Assembly (NCBI GenBank): GCA_003116975.1
Contig: BGKB01000020.1
Span: 186,001 to 250,000 of the forward strand
DNA: 64,000 bases
Direction: 5' to 3'
Origin: Aurantiochytrium sp. KH105
Taxonomy: Eukaryota > Sar > Bigyra > Thraustochytrida > Thraustochytriidae
Shown here: in pieces, positions 1 through 9,879 of the stretch
Layout: each line of letters opens with the position of its first letter
Position numbering within the stretch: the first letter of the stretch is position 1
The notes under the pieces: generated by a model
The model's input: the letters and a program-made list of their open reading frames with translations, nothing else
What the model was told of the DNA's origin: nothing
Databases searched by the model: none
Position numbers and translations under genes: made by a program

Positions 1-1201
1 TGTCGCTGTGCAGAGCACTGCCCGTTGAAAAGTTGAACTCGTGCCGCGAACGGTGTGCGGAGGTGGAGATCTGCCCTACCCATCCCGGCAGCGCGTGGCG
101 CTCGGCATGGCCACGGAGGGAGGGTCCAAGACGGCCTCTTCGATGCGTAAAAGGCTTTAAAGAAAAAGTTTGCCACATTTCCTGTGCTGCAGTTTCTTTC
201 GAGATGGTGCGTCCTGGCTGCTGTAGAAACCGACCAGCCCTGGCCACAGTCTGTTCAGGCAGGCTGCGATGGATGGATGAGCCGCGCTCTTACAGTTCGT
301 CGGAGCTAGGCCACACGAACCTTGGGACGCGCGACCTCGTTCATTTGCTCTAACACGATGTTACTCGATGTGATGTGCTTGATTTGACCGCCCGACGGGA
401 CCAACGACGCCGGAGCTGACAAAGCAAAGCAGCCAGACATCGATCGTCCCCGCCTGCCGAGCGATGATGATATACAACCCTGGCAGACCGAGACTGACCG
501 ACCACCGCCGCATGGACACACACACACACGCAGGGGGAGAGAGAGAGAGGTCGTGAGGAGCAGACCACCCACCGCACGGCGGGCGATGCGGCGGGCCTTG
601 CAGATTGTACGACCGCTGCCATAGTGGCGATGCACCAAGTCGCGCGCGGGACCGACACGCGGGCACAGCGGCGCCCCAGCGCCTCCAAGTAATGGAAGAA
701 ATTCGAGGCCAGCAGAGAACGCAGAGTCGCACAATGGCGGGCATTTCGCAAGCAAAGCGTCATCTCGGGCCGGTTGGTTGGTGCTGCACCACTGAGCCCC
801 ACGCCCACAAAATCCAAAGCAGAAAAGAGAACTTTCACGGACTGTCCGCCGCACTCACTCGTCAGCCAGAAAGCTCGAGATTCAAGGCCTTCCGACGTTG
901 CACAGCTCAGCAAACTTTGAAAACCCGCCGCGGGCGCGCGGGTCCTCCACCACTCTGCGAGGAAGGCTTCGCGATTGCGAAGCAAGCAAGCTAGCAAGCA
1001 AACAAGCAAGCAAAACGAGAGCTCGAGCGTAGAGCAGCGCAGTGCAGTTCACCAATCCTTGTCATCATCATTATTAGAAAGGAACGCGCGGACCCTGCGG
1101 CCGTTGCGACGCCGCCTCTGGTCCAAACGCACTCTTGCAAGACCGGCGCGCAGGAACAGCAACGGAGCACGCGTGAACACCACCACGACCAGCGCATCAA
1201 C
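1..1201. other. Leader region without a supported gene
   Basis: The open frames here are short, overlap on both strands and look like no protein family. The region holds a CA/GA microsatellite near 514-550. At 975-1015 it holds a CAAG-rich stretch that resembles the leaders of other genes in the window. The last few hundred bases probably contain the promoter and 5' leader of the gene starting at 1202. Confidence 0.5.
514..550. repeat. (CA)n/(GA)n microsatellite
   Basis: About seven CA dinucleotides are followed, after a short G-rich spacer, by about seven GA dinucleotides. Confidence 0.85.
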
Positions 1202-2173
1202 ATGGGGGCTTGCGTCTCTGCAAATGTGCAGAGCGTGCGCATGACAGCACATGTAAAGAAGGGGCGGGACGCACACAGAGGAGTTGGCTCTATGAAACGT
1301 CACGATAGCAGCGGAACCACCTCGAGCGAAAGCACAGCGAGCTTTTCGCAAGCCTCCCAAGTCGCAGACGGCGCGAGACGTGGCATCAGCAGCATTGAAA
1401 GTACAAACGTAAAAGCTCGTCATCAAAAGCCTGCTCTCGATGCTTCCCAGGGCGCTGATGCACTGAGCTCGACGCCGATTCCTTGTCACACGCCATGCCC
1501 CTCACCACGAACACGAACTCTATCCAATGAGGGATTCAGTCGTGTCGATGACGATGCTGGCGACAATCACGTCGAGACCATGGTCTCGGGGCGCTACGTT
1601 CAGGAGATTCCCTTTCCTCGACGCGACCCGCCTCCATCGCCAGCATCATCCGCCGTCTCGGAAAGAAAAGGGGCCACTGCTGAAACCACGACACAGAAAC
1701 AAGCATCTGATCACGATAAAGAGTCTCGCCAAGGCCGGTTAGCCTCGTTGTCAACCAAATCAGTTCCACTACGGCTGAACAAGGCTCGTGCGGATAGCCT
1801 CCCCATTCGATTACATCACAATGAGAGCTCAAAGACAACATCAGCGGCAGCAGCAGCAGCGCAAGAGGAGATTGACGAGTTCCGGGATCGCCTCGCCCTG
1901 ATGCGAAGATTTTACTCATGGAAAGAGATCCCCCTCGACTTTTTCGTCGACTCGCACGTCACCATTGAGGGCGCTGCATCGTGCTCAAGAAGACGAAAGG
2001 CTACGCGGCGCGCGTCGTCGCATCGCCATCGCTCGAGTCGCAAGTCTCGTCAGCAGGAAACGTCTGTAGAGTCGTCTGCTTGTCAAAGCAAAACACATCA
2101 TCTCGTAGAGGCGAGTCCTCGCGGGGCATGTCCAAGTCCTAAACAACACAATTGCGTTGCGCAGCCAGCATAA
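1202..2173 (+). CDS. Putative N-myristoylated protein of unknown function
   Basis: This is a 323-residue protein that I do not recognise. It starts MGACVS: Gly2 with Ser6 is the classic N-myristoylation pattern and Cys4 could be palmitoylated, so membrane anchoring is likely (inference). That signal supports the ATG at 1202 over the later Met14. Most of the chain is Ser/Thr/Arg-rich and probably disordered. One ordered patch follows a short poly-Ala run at about residues 217-222; it begins EEIDEFRDRLALMRRFYSWK and continues through an aromatic segment. The C-terminus is Arg/Ser-rich and basic. The 3' end of the gene, including its stop codon, appears to be part of a diverged tandem duplication that continues downstream. 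Long length, sensible composition and the clean acylation signal are the support; there is no family match. Confidence 0.6.
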   Translation: MGACVSANVQSVRMTAHVKKGRDAHRGVGSMKRHDSSGTTSSESTASFSQASQVADGARRGISSIESTNVKARHQKPALDASQGADALSSTPIPCHTPCPSPRTRTLSNEGFSRVDDDAGDNHVETMVSGRYVQEIPFPRRDPPPSPASSAVSERKGATAETTTQKQASDHDKESRQGRLASLSTKSVPLRLNKARADSLPIRLHHNESSKTTSAAAAAAQEEIDEFRDRLALMRRFYSWKEIPLDFFVDSHVTIEGAASCSRRRKATRRASSHRHRSSRKSRQQETSVESSACQSKTHHLVEASPRGACPSPKQHNCVAQPA

Positions 2174-2560
2174 AGTGATGATGAATGGCGATCATGACCA
2201 TAAACGCAGCCACCCAGCCCCTTTCCCCCTTTTCTTCCTCTTCCACTGGCTCATTTTCGACGCCACCCCACAAGCATCACAATTATTGATCGCGCACTCG
2301 ACCTGCACCATCTTTGATCTTCCTGAAAACTAATAATAGTCAATTTGACCTGAAATGTGACAAGTCCAAAGCAACTCCATGAAGTCGCGCAGCCAGCATA
2401 TAAGGTGATGAAGGACAGTATGCCTACCAAAAAGCTCTAGGCCTATTCCCTTTTGCCTTTTTCTGATTTCCCTACTGGCCAGCTCATTCGTTGCTATCCC
2501 AGTCAGCCTGACCATCGCGCGCTCATCTTCGATTTCTTTCCTTCCATCCTCCTTTCCGAG
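2110..2560. repeat. Diverged tandem duplication of a gene 3' end
   Basis: The 14-base string GCGCAGCCAGCATA occurs at 2159-2172 and again at 2387-2400, an offset of 228 bp. Flanking sequence on both sides also aligns loosely: an ATGT..CAAGTCC stretch upstream, then GTGATGA, a T/C-rich CCTTTT stretch, CTGGC.AGCTCATT and a CGCGC block downstream. The unit therefore covers the last codons, the stop and the 3' flank of the 1202-2173 gene. Confidence 0.55.
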
Positions 2561-3058
2561 TCGTTCTGATAGGGACCCAGCCGTGCCCCTGAAATCACGT
2601 GGCTGTGGCTTTCTGCTGAGCAACCCCACCCTGTTTGTCGCTCGCGTCGCTCGCTCGCTCGCTCGCCACGTTGGTGAGTTCTAGCAGTTCACCTCCATAC
2701 TGGACACCCATAGTATGTCCCCTTGCGGTTCTGTGCTCGACCGTTGCGCTCGCTGCCCCACGTGCCGCCGCTGGCAACCACCACGAGCTTGTTACACTAC
2801 AACAACCATGAGCCATGAACTTGGGCCACTATGAACTTGAACCCGCCGCGTGCAGCGCCTCCGCCTCGCATGCCGCTGCCGGTTTGCTGGTGTCGCTGGC
2901 ATGGGTAGCACAAGCCAATCCTGCCTGTGATTGACTCGATGGCCAGCCATCCCAGGAGCCCGCCCGCCCATCCAAACCTGGCAGAGAGAGAGCAGAGGGC
3001 CTCGCTCGCTTCTGCTTCGAGAGGGAGGCGCGACGGAGTGGGCTCGTCGGCGCCTGGC

Positions 3059-3120
3059 GTCTCTGTCTGTCTGTCTGTCTGTCAGTCAGTCAGTCAGTCA
3101 GTCAGTTTGTCTCTCTCTCT
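3059..3120. repeat. (TCTG)n then (TCAG)n tetranucleotide repeat
   Basis: About five TCTG units change to about six TCAG units and end in a short CT run. Confidence 0.85.
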
Positions 3121-3321
3121 GGGGCCTCTGCCTGGCTCCCCACGTCGTAACGAACAATTTCTCGCCGAGCAAAGGCGGCAAAGCGGGATTGCAAAAAACG
3201 ACGCGAGGCCGCGTGTGAGGTGAGAGGGGCGGTGCGTCGCGCGAGGACCGTCGTCGCGCGTTGCTGTTGCTCAGCCTCAATCCTCGCGCCCTGGACTGGT
3301 GGGCCGGAGACGCGCGCGTAG

Positions 3322-3366
3322 GCAGAGCAGAGCAGAGCAGAGCAGAGCAGCAGAGCAGCAGCAGAG
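3322..3366. repeat. (GCAGA)n pentanucleotide repeat
   Basis: About six GCAGA units pass into interrupted GCA triplets, about 155 bases upstream of a start codon. Confidence 0.85.
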
Positions 3367-3519
3367 GAGACGCAGCACGGAAGAAGAAAGAGACCACGAG
3401 CAGGCCCGGACAGAAAGACCTCCGGCCAGCTCCACCGGCAAACGAGCAAAGAGGCAAGGAAGCAAACAAGCAAACACGAGAGGAGGCAGGCGTTGCAGAG
3501 CTCCTACAGGATACTAAAG

Positions 3520-5799
3520 ATGGAGAATCAGGTGGGCGCGGCGAATGTGCGCACAGAAGAACATCCAAATCCTAGCTACGAGACAACCAAGCATGCCAAA
3601 TCTCGCAAACAAATCATCTCGAACGTTGACAACGACAAGATAAAGGTTTCAAGAAAGGCCCTGACCCCCAAAGGTTCCCTGACGCCCTCCACGCGTGCTC
3701 GAGGCTCGCCGCTCGCCGTCGCAAGTCAGGAGTCTTCACGAGAAAAGACGGCAACGCGTCGCGTTGCTGCAGAAAGAGAGCGGCAACACTCGCCTCTGGC
3801 GAACAGAGCTCTCGACGCCCGCACGGGCCCGCACACGCCCCCGCGCAAGTCTTCGACAGGATCACCATCCCTCCGAAAATCCTCTTCTGCATCCTCATCC
3901 TCTTCGTCGTCTTCATCGTCTTCGTCTTCCACCAAAGGGGGCGCAAGCGTAAGGTACTATAATGTGAGTTCCCCTGTGCGGGACTACATTCGTGGCAAGA
4001 CGTCAAAGGTATCAAGCCCAGTGTCAGTGCCGAGTCCGCCCTCGCTCGACAATTCACCGCGCAGCTCACCCTTGAAAAACCAGTCGCAGCGTATCTCGCC
4101 GGGGTCATCAAAGTACACGAGTATCACCTCGCCTGTAGGTCAATACATTCGAGGGCTCTCGCCCACGGTCCAGAGTCCGTCTCGACGCCCGAAGAGTGCA
4201 AGTGCTAAGCCCCTGCACTCTGCCTACGCGCATTCCCCACGGATAACCTTGGGTTCGGTGCCAGCCTCGGCGCTCACGGTGTCACCATTTGCTCGCAACA
4301 ACAGGCCCAAGCCGTCACTTGCAAAAGTGGAATCGCCCATATCGAGCCCGCTGTTGACTCCACGACAGCATGACGACGCACGCCTCTCTGGCAAGACTCG
4401 CTTGGACCGTCAAGAACTGCTGCTCTCACCGCAAGCTGCGTCGCCAGCGCAAGAGGCCAAGGAGGACCATGCTGCGGAGGACACTCACGTTGTGATGAAG
4501 GTACCTTCTCCATCGCCGTCGTCGTCTTCGTCGCACCAGCTTGCCAAGGGGACAAAGCCTGTACTTGACCTTGCTCTTGAGGAGAGGCACGCGCGACATC
4601 AATCTCAGCAAAAGGAAGCCGAACATGAGCGCATGGTCGCCACGCAGCGCCAACATGTGGCCCGTGTCATGGCCACATATGCCATTGCCCGAGGCCGCGC
4701 AAACGCCATGGGGATGCTGCGCACCCAAGCCAAGGCTGAAGCCAAACGTCGAGCCTCACTGGAGCCACCGGTCTGCTCGGAAGATAAGGCGAGCTCCGCC
4801 ACCTCGGATGCGGTAATGAAAGGCGCCATGCACGAGGTTGTGGACCACTTTGTGGCGTCTGACGAGTCGCACAAATCTGCGCCTGAGGACTTGATTGCAA
4901 AGCATCAGTCGCAGGTCCCGTCCATGGACCAAGACGAGCTCGTCGGATTGCTTTTTGTGAAAACTCCGGAAGATGCAGCGACTGCGGGGCTCTGCGCTTC
5001 TCGCCAACTGGACGCGCGGCCTGTCAGCCCGTACGAGTGCCAGCTCAGCCCCGACTCGGAGAACGTCGATGAGGTGAGTACCTTGCTGGCAGAGTTGGAA
5101 TGCACCACGCCGGGATCTTGGGTGGTCGATAGCGTTGAGGCGCAATCAAAAGCTCGAGGCAGCAAGGCCATCGAGGCCGAGGCACAGGCAGGCCAGAACG
5201 AAGTCAAGGAGGAGGAGGAGGAGGAGGCCGAGGGCCAGGAACAGGAACAGGAAGAGGACGACGACGAGGAGGAAGGTCTTTTGTCTTGCCGCGAGCTCGC
5301 AATGCCCTCGTCCGCATTGAACCCGAAACGCATTCGTATCAGCGGCACGCTCAAACTCAAGCCATTGGCCCGAACCTTTTCTTCAGCAGGAGGAACCACG
5401 TCTGCAGCGTGGAAGGCGCATTGGGTCGTCGTTCATTTGAACTTTCTGTTCATTTACCGCACACAAGACTCGAAACGCCCGCTTGTCGTCGCCCTCCTGG
5501 ACAGCGCCGAGGTGGAGCTTGTAGGCAATGACGCAAAGCATTTCATGGTGCGAACTCGCGTGGGCCGCAAACTCTTTTTCGAGGCTGACTCGCCCCAAAA
5601 CGCTGCACGCTGGCGCAAGGAGCTTGGGCAGAGTGGCTACGAGCACGTTCGGGCCGCTGTCGCTGCGGGATCTCCATTGGTTGGGAGGTCCTCTTCTTTA
5701 TCAAACACGCTTGTGGTTCCGCCGCCGTCGCCTCGGGCCGTCTCTGGCTTTTCGTGGGATGGCGAGCTGTGTAGTTTTTCGCTTTGCACTGTTCTTTGA
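3520..5799 (+). CDS. Ser-rich scaffold-like protein with C-terminal PH-like domain
   Basis: The predicted protein has 759 residues. I use the first ATG (MENQV...); the open frame upstream of it begins only at a TTG. Residues 1-400 are Ser/Pro/Lys-rich with a poly-Ser run near 125-140 and look disordered. Two copies of a short motif, SPVRDYIRG (about residue 150) and SPVGQYIRG (about 204), stand out. Residues 350-420 are rich in Glu, Arg and Gln and may be helical. A Glu/Asp-rich stretch lies at about 560-590. Residues 604-710 read as a pleckstrin-homology-like fold: a SGTLKLK first strand, WKAHWVVVHLNFLFIY, an FMVRTRVGRKLFFEADS strand pair and a final helix with NAARWRKEL. PH domains usually bind phosphoinositides or proteins, so a membrane-linked scaffold role is plausible. 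The last 50 residues are unremarkable and end at a TGA. Confidence 0.7.
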   Translation: MENQVGAANVRTEEHPNPSYETTKHAKSRKQIISNVDNDKIKVSRKALTPKGSLTPSTRARGSPLAVASQESSREKTATRRVAAERERQHSPLANRALDARTGPHTPPRKSSTGSPSLRKSSSASSSSSSSSSSSSSTKGGASVRYYNVSSPVRDYIRGKTSKVSSPVSVPSPPSLDNSPRSSPLKNQSQRISPGSSKYTSITSPVGQYIRGLSPTVQSPSRRPKSASAKPLHSAYAHSPRITLGSVPASALTVSPFARNNRPKPSLAKVESPISSPLLTPRQHDDARLSGKTRLDRQELLLSPQAASPAQEAKEDHAAEDTHVVMKVPSPSPSSSSSHQLAKGTKPVLDLALEERHARHQSQQKEAEHERMVATQRQHVARVMATYAIARGRANAMGMLRTQAKAEAKRRASLEPPVCSEDKASSATSDAVMKGAMHEVVDHFVASDESHKSAPEDLIAKHQSQVPSMDQDELVGLLFVKTPEDAATAGLCASRQLDARPVSPYECQLSPDSENVDEVSTLLAELECTTPGSWVVDSVEAQSKARGSKAIEAEAQAGQNEVKEEEEEEAEGQEQEQEEDDDEEEGLLSCRELAMPSSALNPKRIRISGTLKLKPLARTFSSAGGTTSAAWKAHWVVVHLNFLFIYRTQDSKRPLVVALLDSAEVELVGNDAKHFMVRTRVGRKLFFEADSPQNAARWRKELGQSGYEHVRAAVAAGSPLVGRSSSLSNTLVVPPPSPRAVSGFSWDGELCSFSLCTVL

Positions 5800-6056
5800 T
5801 ACCAACGTCTGAACTTTGTAACCTTTCCCAATCTCTCTAATCATTTCATGCCCAACGATGACAGCGTCGATTGGATTGCTCTTCTCTTTTCTTGTCTTTC
5901 CTTTTCGGGCACAGTGCGTGTGCACTCACGGCCAGGCAGCTTCAGCCTGCAAACTCTTAACCCCCCTGGCCGCCGGTACGGCACAACGAGCTCTGGCCTC
6001 GCTCGCGGAGGCGTAGCAAAGCGGCGAGTGAAGGCGGCGCGCAAAGTGACGGGAGC

Positions 6057-7166
6057 ATGGTTGTTCTCAGCGCGGACGAGCGGCGGAAGTGGGCAGAAGA
6101 GGGGTTTTGTGTGGTGGCGCCAGGACGCTTGCTCGACAATGCGCTTTGCACTCGCGTGCGCGCAGAGTGCCGGCGAACGGCGCAACAGGCTACAACAGCG
6201 GCGACGACGCAAGATGAAGATGATAGTGGCAGAACGCGCAAGATGCCCTTTGGGTCACAGGGGAAATTCGAGTTTCCCTCAACACAGGCCTCGTTGAACG
6301 AGGTTTTTCTTGCACCGGGGCTTCAGGACGCAGCACGAGAGCTGCTCCAGACACGCGAAGTGCGTCTTACCCAGGGAGATGCCTGGTTCAAGTCTGGTGT
6401 TCATGAACCGGAAGGACCTGGATCACGCGCGCCTTATGCAAGCGTAGAGCAGCGTATGCACATGGACTTTCCGAATCACGATCTCAACCATCCCCCTCCG
6501 TTTGATGCGCCCGAGACAGTGGCCATCATTGTGTATTTAGACGACGCCGACGCATGCGACGGAAAAACCGGCGTTGTGCCGAGACGCGGGGCTTCTGACC
6601 CAGCATACGCCTGGCCGTACCGCATGCCAGGCGTAGGTGTCCACCCATGGATCAACGATCGCGCGCAAGCCGAGGCACATCTCGCTTCGAGCGATCCCGA
6701 ACTGTATGCGGCACGGCAAGAACTCTATCGCCGGGAAGAGCTTGTGGACTATCGCATTGGCACAGTGCTGCTGTACCGACATGATCTATGGCACAGAGGC
6801 CGTCCTGTACGTCCCGGCGCTTCTCGGTTGGTGTGCAACCTTGTGTTCAGGAAGTCATCCACGGATCGCGTGAATGCCTGGAACACTGGCTTTGCACGAT
6901 TCTTTTACAATATTAAACACGTGCTTGCCGGCGGAGACCTGTACCCTGAGCAACCCACTGTGGGTGCATTTGAGCGTCTCTTTGTATCTTTGACACCTGC
7001 ACAGCGTGCTGTTCTCGGCTTTCCTTGGCCGGGCGATTCCTACTGGACGCCAGAAACGCTCGTGGCTGCTGAAGCGCGCTGGGGCGTACTTGGCATGGAC
7101 CTCTCTCCGTATATTGCTGCTCTTCCTACCGATCGTCATCGTCTTAAGAGTCATGCTCATCTCTGA
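6057..7166 (+). CDS. Phytanoyl-CoA dioxygenase (PhyH) family protein
   Basis: This 369-residue protein belongs to the Fe(II)/2-oxoglutarate-dependent PhyH family, which hydroxylates small molecules. The expected facial triad is visible: HMD at residues 135-137 (His135, Asp137) and a distal histidine in WHRGRPVRPGASR (His246). The arginines just after it (Arg252 or Arg257) would hold 2-oxoglutarate. The strand TVAIIVYLDDADACDGKTGVVPRRG, just after the HxD motif, is typical of the double-stranded beta-helix. Residues 45-62 are a hydrophilic insertion. No signal peptide or C-terminal SKL-type peroxisomal signal is seen (it ends HAHL), so it may not be the peroxisomal phytanoyl-CoA enzyme itself. 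The substrate cannot be told from sequence. An AATAAA lies about 75 bp past the stop. Confidence 0.85.
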   Translation: MVVLSADERRKWAEEGFCVVAPGRLLDNALCTRVRAECRRTAQQATTAATTQDEDDSGRTRKMPFGSQGKFEFPSTQASLNEVFLAPGLQDAARELLQTREVRLTQGDAWFKSGVHEPEGPGSRAPYASVEQRMHMDFPNHDLNHPPPFDAPETVAIIVYLDDADACDGKTGVVPRRGASDPAYAWPYRMPGVGVHPWINDRAQAEAHLASSDPELYAARQELYRREELVDYRIGTVLLYRHDLWHRGRPVRPGASRLVCNLVFRKSSTDRVNAWNTGFARFFYNIKHVLAGGDLYPEQPTVGAFERLFVSLTPAQRAVLGFPWPGDSYWTPETLVAAEARWGVLGMDLSPYIAALPTDRHRLKSHAHL

Positions 7167-7239
7167 GAAGCATGTGTTCCCAGTTCTTATCGAACTTCTT
7201 CTTATGTGAGCCGTAGGAACGTCCGCATTTTTTTTCAAG

Positions 7240-7245
7240 AATAAA
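7240..7245 (+). terminator. Putative polyadenylation signal
   Basis: An AATAAA hexamer sits 74 bases after the TGA of the dioxygenase gene, following a T-rich tract. Position and sequence fit a eukaryotic poly(A) signal, but usage is unproven. Confidence 0.4.
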
Positions 7246-7404
7246 AGAAATTGATGAACGAGGCATGCCTTTGCGTGTGTACGTGTGTGGTATAGTATTG
7301 CCGTCTTAAAGTTATTTAGGCTCGCCCTGTTACCTTGTTTTCTAGTGGTTCGTTTCAAAATTTCTTTGGTATTCGTCGCACAGAAAGAAGCCTTTTCTTA
7401 CTTT

Positions 7405-8835
7405 TGAAGCTCAAATTCCTTGAGCAAGCGTCCATGGCGATTGAGACTTACGTCTGTCAGTTTCAGTACCAGTGCTACGTTTTCCGTTGAGCCAATCGTT
7501 CAAGTTCAAGTTGAGCTTGTGGCCCCTATCATCCTCGCGTATGCCCAGTGTTTCCGCCGCGAGGAAGGAGATCTGGTATTTGAATTGCACGCGGGACTTT
7601 TCCACGTTGCTTCTTGTGCAAGCATAATTGCGAAGGATCTTTCCGACACGCGTCGCTTCGAGGTGGAGAAGCACATCGCCGTTGCCGTCACTGCGGTTGA
7701 GTCGAGGATTCCGTGGCATTTGTTCGCCGTGCAGGAGGATCCCTTTGGCGCCTTGGCTGAGCTCGCTAAGCAAGAGAGCTTTCACGCGCTAAGCAAGAGA
7801 GCTTTCACGAAGGGATCATTGCGGGCGTGGTGGACATCATCAAGGACGCTAGCAAGTCTTTTCGCTACGGGCCGGTCGATGGTCATTACACGCGGAATTG
7901 CATCAAGGCGGTCCTTGATGTGGTGGGCCGCCACTTCACCCGCAAGACGGCGTCGTCTCTGTTGAACAGCATGATCGCAAGCAAGAAGCTGGTGGGGCTT
8001 GTTTTCGAGGTCGCCATGCATTGCGAAACCTCTGCCTTTCAAACGCTGTTCACAATGATGCGTTATCAAGTCACTTGTGAAGTTGGACCGATTTCAATCT
8101 TGAGCGGTGTGACCTGGGTGATGAATACTTTTTACATGGAGGTAGATTTTGATTTTCCGAGACGGATTCGCCAATTGATGTGTCCCCGGCGGAGAAGTTC
8201 ATGGAACTCAGTCTTTTCGAGATGGAGCATTTTGCGAGAACGTGCGAGGTTGAGGTGTTTGCGCGGGAAGCATTTTTCTCGACCGTCACCTTTTTCTCCG
8301 TGCAAGAGGTCAACGTGTGGCAGGGAGAAGAGTTTACGTCATCTCCTGTCGCGCAGTTGAGGTCTGGCATGCGGGCCAACCTGCGGCCCGAGCATATGAT
8401 TTTGGCCGTGAACGTCATCTGCAAATGCATGAAAATCAAGGAAATAAAGTTTCGCTTCGCGTGCAGAGCGCGGAGCATGGGGAGGACGGAGCTGGAGAGT
8501 CCCGGGTGGGTCGCGTGGAGAAGAGCGCTGCCTCTGTTGGCGCCCAAGACGGCGCAGGCGAAGACCCTGCCCTTGAACGAGGTCCGAGCCGCCACCTCGA
8601 GTGCGTTGAAGGTCATCTTGCGTACCTCGAAGAGGGGCGAATGCAGAGCCAAGTTCATGTACTTGCGCAGCGCAAATACGTTGTGCGCCGCCTGGACATC
8701 GATGCGGAAGATTTTGATGCAGGCGAGAAGTTCAAGTTGGGACGAATTTTACCTGCGAAAAAGAGAACAAACCTAGTCGTCAGACTCGGTCGACCCAGAC
8801 GAAAGCTAAATTTGAGCGCACGAGCGCGCACATGC
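7405..8835 (+). pseudogene. Frame-broken coding region, unknown family
   Basis: Protein-like sequence runs along the plus strand but moves through three frames: roughly 7420-7790, 7810-8150, then 8160-8440, with coding-like sequence back in the first frame to about 8835. Each stretch has mixed, natural composition, for example FEVEKHIAVAVTAVESRIPW, then VVDIIKDASKSFRYGPVDGH, then LDIDAEDFDAGEKFKLGRIL. The first shift coincides exactly with a perfect 23-bp tandem duplication at 7764-7786/7787-7809. Removing one copy would put the first two stretches in one frame. I recognise no family and no transposon or viral hallmark, so I treat it as a host gene. There is no GT...AG intron that would explain the shifts. 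It could be a young pseudogene, a polymorphic null allele, or a gene with assembly indels. Confidence 0.5.
7764..7809. repeat. Perfect 23-bp tandem duplication
   Basis: CGCTAAGCAAGAGAGCTTTC plus three further bases is present twice without a mismatch. Because 23 is not a multiple of three, it shifts the reading frame of the surrounding coding-like sequence. Confidence 0.95.
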
Positions 8836-8846
8836 GCGTCTGAGCG

Positions 8847-9644
8847 ATGTCAAGCGAGGATGAAGGCGACGACAGCCCTGGGCAGCGGGCTGGCGTGAGC
8901 TGGGAACAACACACCCGGGAGCCCGTGCAGCGGTCTTTCCGGGTGCTTCCGGAGGGAGGGACGCTCGAGGTTCTGCGTCCATGTGGCGATCTCTACCGCC
9001 ACGGCAAGGACGGCGACACCGGGAAAAGGAGAAAGACGCGCGGCGTTGCCCGCGACAGAGAGAACACTGACGTTGACGATGATGCACTTGCGCGTTCCAT
9101 ACGCGAATCGACGCTCTCTGCAAGTGCTCAAGATGCACTGCAACGGCTACGAGGCGGACCGCGTGCAACAAAAGGTGACAGCTTGCAGGCTCGTTTTCAC
9201 GCTGCAGTGCGCAAGTCGACGGCCCAGAGTCAGGACGACGAAGCTCTTTTGAGTCTTGTCCTCCGTGTCATGACGCGCTTACAATCTCCTTCGAAGTCAG
9301 ATCTCCTCACGAGTGACGGACTCGGTTCGACGCAGCAAATGATGCACGAGGGAAAACATCCGGCAACATCTGAACGTGTCGCGGAAACAGAGACGTATGA
9401 AAGCTCTGACTGCTTTGAAGACGTGTATCTGGGAATGATGCAACATGTGAGCGCGTTTCCACAGGCGAGGCGTGAAGGCGATGCAAGAGATCGCGAGTGT
9501 CTCGTGAGAGCTTTGCGCGAGGTCTTGCTTGACGCGAACTCTGTACTTTCCATAAAAGCGCGCTTCGCCGCTCTTCGTGCTACAAATGTTGGGTGCGATG
9601 GCGATGCCTTTCTTGACGAATATTGCGGCCTTTCTGATCTCTGA
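8847..9644 (+). CDS. Hypothetical protein, 265 residues
   Basis: I do not recognise this protein. It starts MSSEDEGDD at the first ATG in frame. The first 90 residues are charged and basic (HGKDGDTGKRRKTRG). The rest is predicted mostly helical with regular hydrophobic spacing, for example DDEALLSLVLRVMTRLQSP near residue 130, CFEDVYLGMMQHVSAFPQ near 190, and LVRALREVLLDANSVLSIKA near the end. There are no transmembrane segments or signal peptide. It begins just past the frame-broken region, whose last open frame overlaps its start by about 50 bases. It lies convergent with the next gene, leaving 235 bp between the stops. Confidence 0.6.
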   Translation: MSSEDEGDDSPGQRAGVSWEQHTREPVQRSFRVLPEGGTLEVLRPCGDLYRHGKDGDTGKRRKTRGVARDRENTDVDDDALARSIRESTLSASAQDALQRLRGGPRATKGDSLQARFHAAVRKSTAQSQDDEALLSLVLRVMTRLQSPSKSDLLTSDGLGSTQQMMHEGKHPATSERVAETETYESSDCFEDVYLGMMQHVSAFPQARREGDARDRECLVRALREVLLDANSVLSIKARFAALRATNVGCDGDAFLDEYCGLSDL

Positions 9645-9879
9645 ATGAGGCTTCAAACGTGAGAGGGACACATTTATGAATCTTTCGTTAAGGTGATTGC
9701 TGATGAGAACAGATGGGCAACATGCATGTCGAGCAAGACTCCATGGGTGGCACAGGAGGACCAGATGCCTTTCGTATCACGTGCACACGCATGTCTGACA
9801 AGTTGTGCTGGGCAAAAGTCATTTCGTAGCAATCGTTTTCATTAGTTTCGTATTTGGCACGTGGCCGAAGTATCGTTGT

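Larger units (their letters stand above)
2174..3519. other. Intergenic region, repeat-bearing
   Basis: The first part is the second copy of the diverged 228-bp duplication. After that I see only simple repeats: a TCTG run turning into TCAG (3059-3120) and a GCAGA/GCA run (3322-3366). The final 60 bases contain a CAAGCAAAC leader motif before the ATG at 3520. The reading frames at 2927-3570 are low-complexity and overlap on both strands. Confidence 0.5.
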
